NCBI GenBank assembly: GCA_045629945.1
Contig: JAZQSE010000041.1
Location: 107,279-171,278 of the forward strand
Length of the DNA: 64,000 nt
Origin: UBA1765 sp045629945
GTDB taxonomy: Bacteria; Fibrobacterota; Fibrobacteria; Fibrobacterales; Fibrobacteraceae
Direction of reading: 5' to 3'
A program made the translations under genes and the position numbers. Positions within the stretch are counted from its first letter, which is position 1. The number at the start of each line of letters is the position of its first letter. The notes under the pieces were generated by a model. It saw nothing but the letters and a program-made list of their open reading frames with translations. It had not been told where the DNA came from and searched no databases. Shown piece by piece: positions 61,096 to 64,000 of the stretch.

Positions 61096-62503
61096 TTCGC
61101 TTCTGATTTTAATGCCGGTTCTTATAGCCGTTTTAGGTGCATTAGTCACCATCGCCGCAGAACCATTTTTGCAAAACGAAAACAAACATTCTGTTTTGCC
61201 TTGGGTTGCAATAGTCTTTACTGTTTTAGCGGCAGCATCATTGATTGTTTTCCCAGATGGAAGCTATTACCAAGTTTACACAATGGACTCTATGCGTCGA
61301 CTCTTTTCCTTGACAATTTTGTTCTGTCTCTTTTTGGGAATTGGTGGCGTACAGTGGACTCTTGCTCGTGAAAAGTTCCAAGGTGGTGAAGCTTATGGTT
61401 TAATGCTTTTAGCTTCAGCTGGTGCTGTTTTGATGGCTCTTTCAACAAACTTCCTTTCTCTTTTCCTTGGCATGGAACTTGCCGCATTCCCTGTCTATGC
61501 TCTTGTGGGAATTCGCAGAAAAGACGTAAAAGGAAATGAAGGTGTCTTTAAATACTTTGTAACAGGTGCAATATTCAGCGCGGTTTTCCTTTATGGTGTG
61601 GCTTTGGTTTATGGTTCAACAGGCTCTATCCAATTTGCATCAGAAGTGTTAAACGGTCGCCTTCCTTTGTTTAAGATTGGAGCCCTTTTGGTAATGCTTG
61701 GCCTTCTTTTCAAGGCTGGTGCTGCTCCTGCCCATTTCTGGGTTGCAGACGTTTATACAGGGGCTCCTGTAGCTGTAACAGCATTCATGGCTGCTGTTGT
61801 AAAGGTTGGCGCTCTTGCCGCTATTGCATCCTTGTGGACAGCAATGACCATGGATTCTTCCATGAAACTTGTAATCGCTATTGTAGCTCTTGTTTCAATG
61901 ATTATTGGTGCTTTCTCAGGCCTTGCACAAAAATCTATTCGTCGCATTTTGGCATTCTCTGCTGTTATGAACGCAGGCTTTATGCTTTGTGCATTGTTCC
62001 TTCACAAAGAAAGCTCAAACGAATTCTTTGGCGGAGCTTTACAGTTCTTCCTTGTGACTTATGCTGTTGCTTCTGCCGGTGCATTAACAGGCATTGCTTA
62101 CCTTTCTGGAAAAGATGACAAGCGTGAAACACTTTGTGGGTTGCGCGGTCGAGCTCGTAAATCTCCGGGTGTAGGTGTTGCTATTGCTGTTTGCCTCGCT
62201 TCTTTGGCTGGCTTACCACCTGCAGCAGGTTTCTTAGCCAAGTTCTCTCTCTTTACCGGAATGTTCAAAGAAGGTTATGGGGCACTTGCTTCTGCAGCCT
62301 TTGCACTTTCTCTTGTTGCAGCTGTTTACTATTTGCGCATTGCTTATGTGCTTTTTGCACCAGCTTGTTCAAAGAATGAATGTTGCTGTTGTTGCAAAGA
62401 AAAGCCACCAGTTTCAGCTTCTTGGATTTTAAAGGCTGGCATTGCTATTGCAGCTGTTGCTATGCTTGTATTATCCGTTAAGCCAGATTGGGTTTGCTTC
62501 TAA
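61088..62503 (+). CDS. nuoN: NADH-quinone oxidoreductase subunit N with cysteine cluster
   Basis: 471 aa, about fourteen helices. FLGMELAAFPVYALVGIRR (conserved Glu), FKAGAAPAHFWVADVYTGAP (Lys, channel) and RRILAFSAVMNAGFML are normal for NuoN. A loop before the last helix reads ACSKNECCCCCKEKPPV (residues 426-442), with Cys427 and five consecutive Cys432-436, encoded TGTTGCTGTTGTTGC at 62381-62395. Such a run is not a feature of NuoN. It is the last gene of the operon, followed by a strong terminator. Confidence 0.94.
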   Translation: MTNSLLILMPVLIAVLGALVTIAAEPFLQNENKHSVLPWVAIVFTVLAAASLIVFPDGSYYQVYTMDSMRRLFSLTILFCLFLGIGGVQWTLAREKFQGGEAYGLMLLASAGAVLMALSTNFLSLFLGMELAAFPVYALVGIRRKDVKGNEGVFKYFVTGAIFSAVFLYGVALVYGSTGSIQFASEVLNGRLPLFKIGALLVMLGLLFKAGAAPAHFWVADVYTGAPVAVTAFMAAVVKVGALAAIASLWTAMTMDSSMKLVIAIVALVSMIIGAFSGLAQKSIRRILAFSAVMNAGFMLCALFLHKESSNEFFGGALQFFLVTYAVASAGALTGIAYLSGKDDKRETLCGLRGRARKSPGVGVAIAVCLASLAGLPPAAGFLAKFSLFTGMFKEGYGALASAAFALSLVAAVYYLRIAYVLFAPACSKNECCCCCKEKPPVSASWILKAGIAIAAVAMLVLSVKPDWVCF

Positions 62504-62522
62504 ACTTGAGTGAGTAAGTTTT

Positions 62523-62559
62523 AATCCCAGGAAGTTGTTCTTCTTGGGATTTTTTTTTT
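62523..62559 (+). terminator. Terminator of the nuo operon
   Basis: Stem AATCCCAGGAAG / CTTCTTGGGATT (one G-T pair) with a short loop and nine or more T. Confidence 0.95.
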
Positions 62560-62624
62560 GTAATGTATAAACGGATTTTCTATTTTAGAAACGATTCGAT
62601 TTTCAATTTTATAAAGGATTTATA

Positions 62625-63110
62625 ATGGAAAAAATATACAGATCTGGAATTGGTTTTGATGTTCATAAACTTGTCGAAGGGCGTAAATGTATCATTGGCG
62701 GGGTAGATATTCCCTATGAAAAAGGGCTTTTAGGCCATAGTGATGCTGATGTCCTTTTACATGCTATTTCAGATGCTTTGCTTGGAGCCGCAGGCCTAGG
62801 CGATATTGGAACATTTTTTCCAGATACAGACCCGGCTTATAAAGGGGCAGACAGTTTAGTTTTGCTTGCTGAAGTAGGAAAAAAAATCAAAGAAGCTGGT
62901 TTTCAAATAGTGAATATTGATAGCATTGTAATGTGCGAACGCCCAAAGGTGAACCCTCATCGTGAAGAAATGAAAAAGAATATTGCAAAAGCTTTAGATA
63001 TAGATGTCTCTCAAATTGGCGTTAAAGGCACAACCACAGAAAAATTAGGTTTTACAGGCAGGGGAGAAGGAATCGCTTCGCAGGCTGTAGCAATGTTAAG
63101 TAAAGGGTAG
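62625..63110 (+). CDS. ispF: 2-C-methyl-D-erythritol 2,4-cyclodiphosphate synthase
   Basis: 161 aa. Zinc and substrate motifs are complete: GIGFDVHKL, LLGHSDADVLLHAISDALLGA, GDIGTFFPDTDP and KGTTTEKLGFTGRGEGI. It closes the cyclodiphosphate ring in the MEP route to isoprenoids, including the menaquinone side chain. AAAGGA lies before the ATG. It is a single gene. Confidence 0.97.
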   Translation: MEKIYRSGIGFDVHKLVEGRKCIIGGVDIPYEKGLLGHSDADVLLHAISDALLGAAGLGDIGTFFPDTDPAYKGADSLVLLAEVGKKIKEAGFQIVNIDSIVMCERPKVNPHREEMKKNIAKALDIDVSQIGVKGTTTEKLGFTGRGEGIASQAVAMLSKG

Positions 63111-63112
63111 TT

Positions 63113-63178
63113 ATGGAAGGTGTAATGACAGACCCTCGAGATGGCCAAACATACAAAACCATAAAGATTGGTGAGTAG
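63113..63178 (+). pseudogene. Truncated FISUMP (Fibrobacter major paralogous domain) fragment
   Basis: 21 codons, MEGVMTDPRDGQTYKTIKIGE, then TAG. From memory this is the start of the FISUMP domain (typical: MTDPRDGQTYKT[IV]KIG, then QTWMAENLNY). The sequence breaks off exactly at the repeat cluster (TTGTCATGGCGAACG at 63185), so it is most likely the 5' scrap of a gene lost to repeat insertion or deletion. It has no signal peptide or start region of a full member and is unlikely to be expressed. Confidence 0.7.
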
Positions 63179-63184
63179 TATGGG

Positions 63185-64000
63185 TTGTCATGGCGAACGT
63201 AGTGTAACTTGTCATCGCGAGAGGCCTTGTGCCTCGTGGCGATCTGTTAGCAAGTTGTCATCGCGAACATAGTACGAATTGTCATGTCGAGGAGTCTTTT
63301 AAGACGACGCAGCCATCTTGGCTTTTGTCATTACGAGCGTAGCGAAGTAATCCAAAAACAAGTGCTACTTGCAAACAGATTGCTTCACCCCGTTGGGGTT
63401 CGCAATGACAAGAACCGTGAGCAAGAACCGCGTGGCAAGTCGTGGACGAGTTTCTTCGCAATGACAAGCCGCTGGCAAGTGTACAAATAACTTGTCATCG
63501 CGAACGCAGTGTGGCGATCTGTTAGCAAGTTGTCATCGCGAACGTAGTACGAATTGTCATAGCGAGGAGTCTTTTAAGACGACGCGGCCATCTTGGCTAT
63601 TGTCATTACGAGCGTAGTGAAGTAATTCAAAAACAAGTGCTGCTTGCAAACAGATTGCTTCCACCACGCCACAAGTGTGGCTCGTGGCAGGCTCACATTT
63701 AGGCTTCGCGGAAAATTTTGTTTGGGTTCGCAATGACAATTTCAGTGTTGTCATGGCGAGAGGCTTTTAGCCTCGTGGCATCTTGGCTTTTGTCATTACG
63801 AGCGTAGCGAAGTAATCCAAAAACAAATGTTGCTTGCAAACAGATTGCGTCAGTCACTACGTTTCTTCGCAATGACAAGGTTCGCGGGCAAGAACCGTGT
63901 GGTAAGGAGATTGCCACGCCGTGTATTCTACACGTCTCGCCATGACAAGTTGTTCGCGAGTAACAAGAACTACGGACAAGAACCGCGAGCAAGTTCCATA
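63185..64000. repeat. MITE-like intergenic repeat cluster 2 (runs off the window)
   Basis: Three full copies of the TTGTCATTACGA...CGCAATGACAA element, at 63325-63411, 63600-63739 (with an internal insertion of about 50 bases) and 63790-63878. Flanking half-sites (GTCATCGCGAACG, GTCATGTCGAGGAG, GTCATAGCGAGGAG) and the GCAAGAACCGTGAGCAAG motif (63410, 63883, 63977) are also present. All match cluster 1 near 46 kb. No gene is credible here. Confidence 0.88.

Noticed and set aside
63282..63992. ORFs of 60-97 codons in the second repeat cluster
   Set aside because: Same repeat DNA as near 46 kb, with the same peptide phrases arising from repeats.
63185..64000. Possible CRISPR array
   Set aside because: Repeats are long, of unequal spacing and with inverted ends. 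There are no uniform spacers and no cas genes.

Overview
The window looks like chromosomal DNA of a Fibrobacter-type bacterium (phylum Fibrobacterota), AT-rich and Gram-negative. The evidence is a 21-codon remnant of the Fibrobacter-specific FISUMP paralogous domain at 63113, secreted plant cell-wall enzymes whose C-termini resemble Por/type 9 secretion sorting tails, a BamA/Omp85-type outer-membrane protein, and a complete-looking anaerobe-style core metabolism. No database search was possible, so the species is an inference.

Layout. 1-4.7 kb: the start of a carboxynorspermidine synthase gene, RNase P RNA (rnpB), a small secreted beta-sandwich protein, two tRNA-Pro genes (GGG and TGG), and a leuA-type gene behind a leader peptide rich in Leu codons with an attenuator. 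4.7-11 kb: secreted polysaccharide enzymes (a PL14-like lyase, then a PL10 pectate lyase and a CE8 pectin methylesterase in one operon) and a periplasmic thioredoxin. 11-22 kb: unknown proteins, a secreted metallopeptidase, a UbiD decarboxylase, a glycosyltransferase, a primase/helicase-like protein with eroded motifs, ruvC and two peptidoglycan-peptide hydrolases. 22-36 kb: pssA, an oligopeptide-binding lipoprotein, a histidine kinase / response regulator / TPR-propeller operon, a LysM protein, a PrimPol-RecA-like ATPase coupled to a degenerate TrmA-type methyltransferase, and an NSS symporter with an unlisted 37-aa subunit. 36-46 kb: aconitase, the potABCD polyamine transporter, an RlmL/TrmN-like RNA methyltransferase, and an Omp85-type protein coupled to a small membrane protein.

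45.9-48.4 kb is an accessory, repeat-rich island: MITE-like repeats, one orphan zinc-ribbon gene behind a strong palindrome, and a GC-richer noncoding stretch. 48.4-62.5 kb is a tightly overlapped respiratory complex I operon, nuoB to nuoN, with no nuoA, a fibronectin-III-like domain fused to NuoE, a short NuoG, and a run of cysteines in NuoN. It ends at a strong terminator followed by ispF, the FISUMP remnant and a second repeat cluster that runs off the window.

The most interesting signals are the leucine attenuator, the NuoE and NuoN oddities, the two degenerate replication-like proteins and the degenerate TrmA-like protein in housekeeping neighbourhoods, the 37-aa transporter subunit, and the repeat families. 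Start codons were chosen by reading Shine-Dalgarno sequences and overlaps, and several differ from the longest possible ORF.
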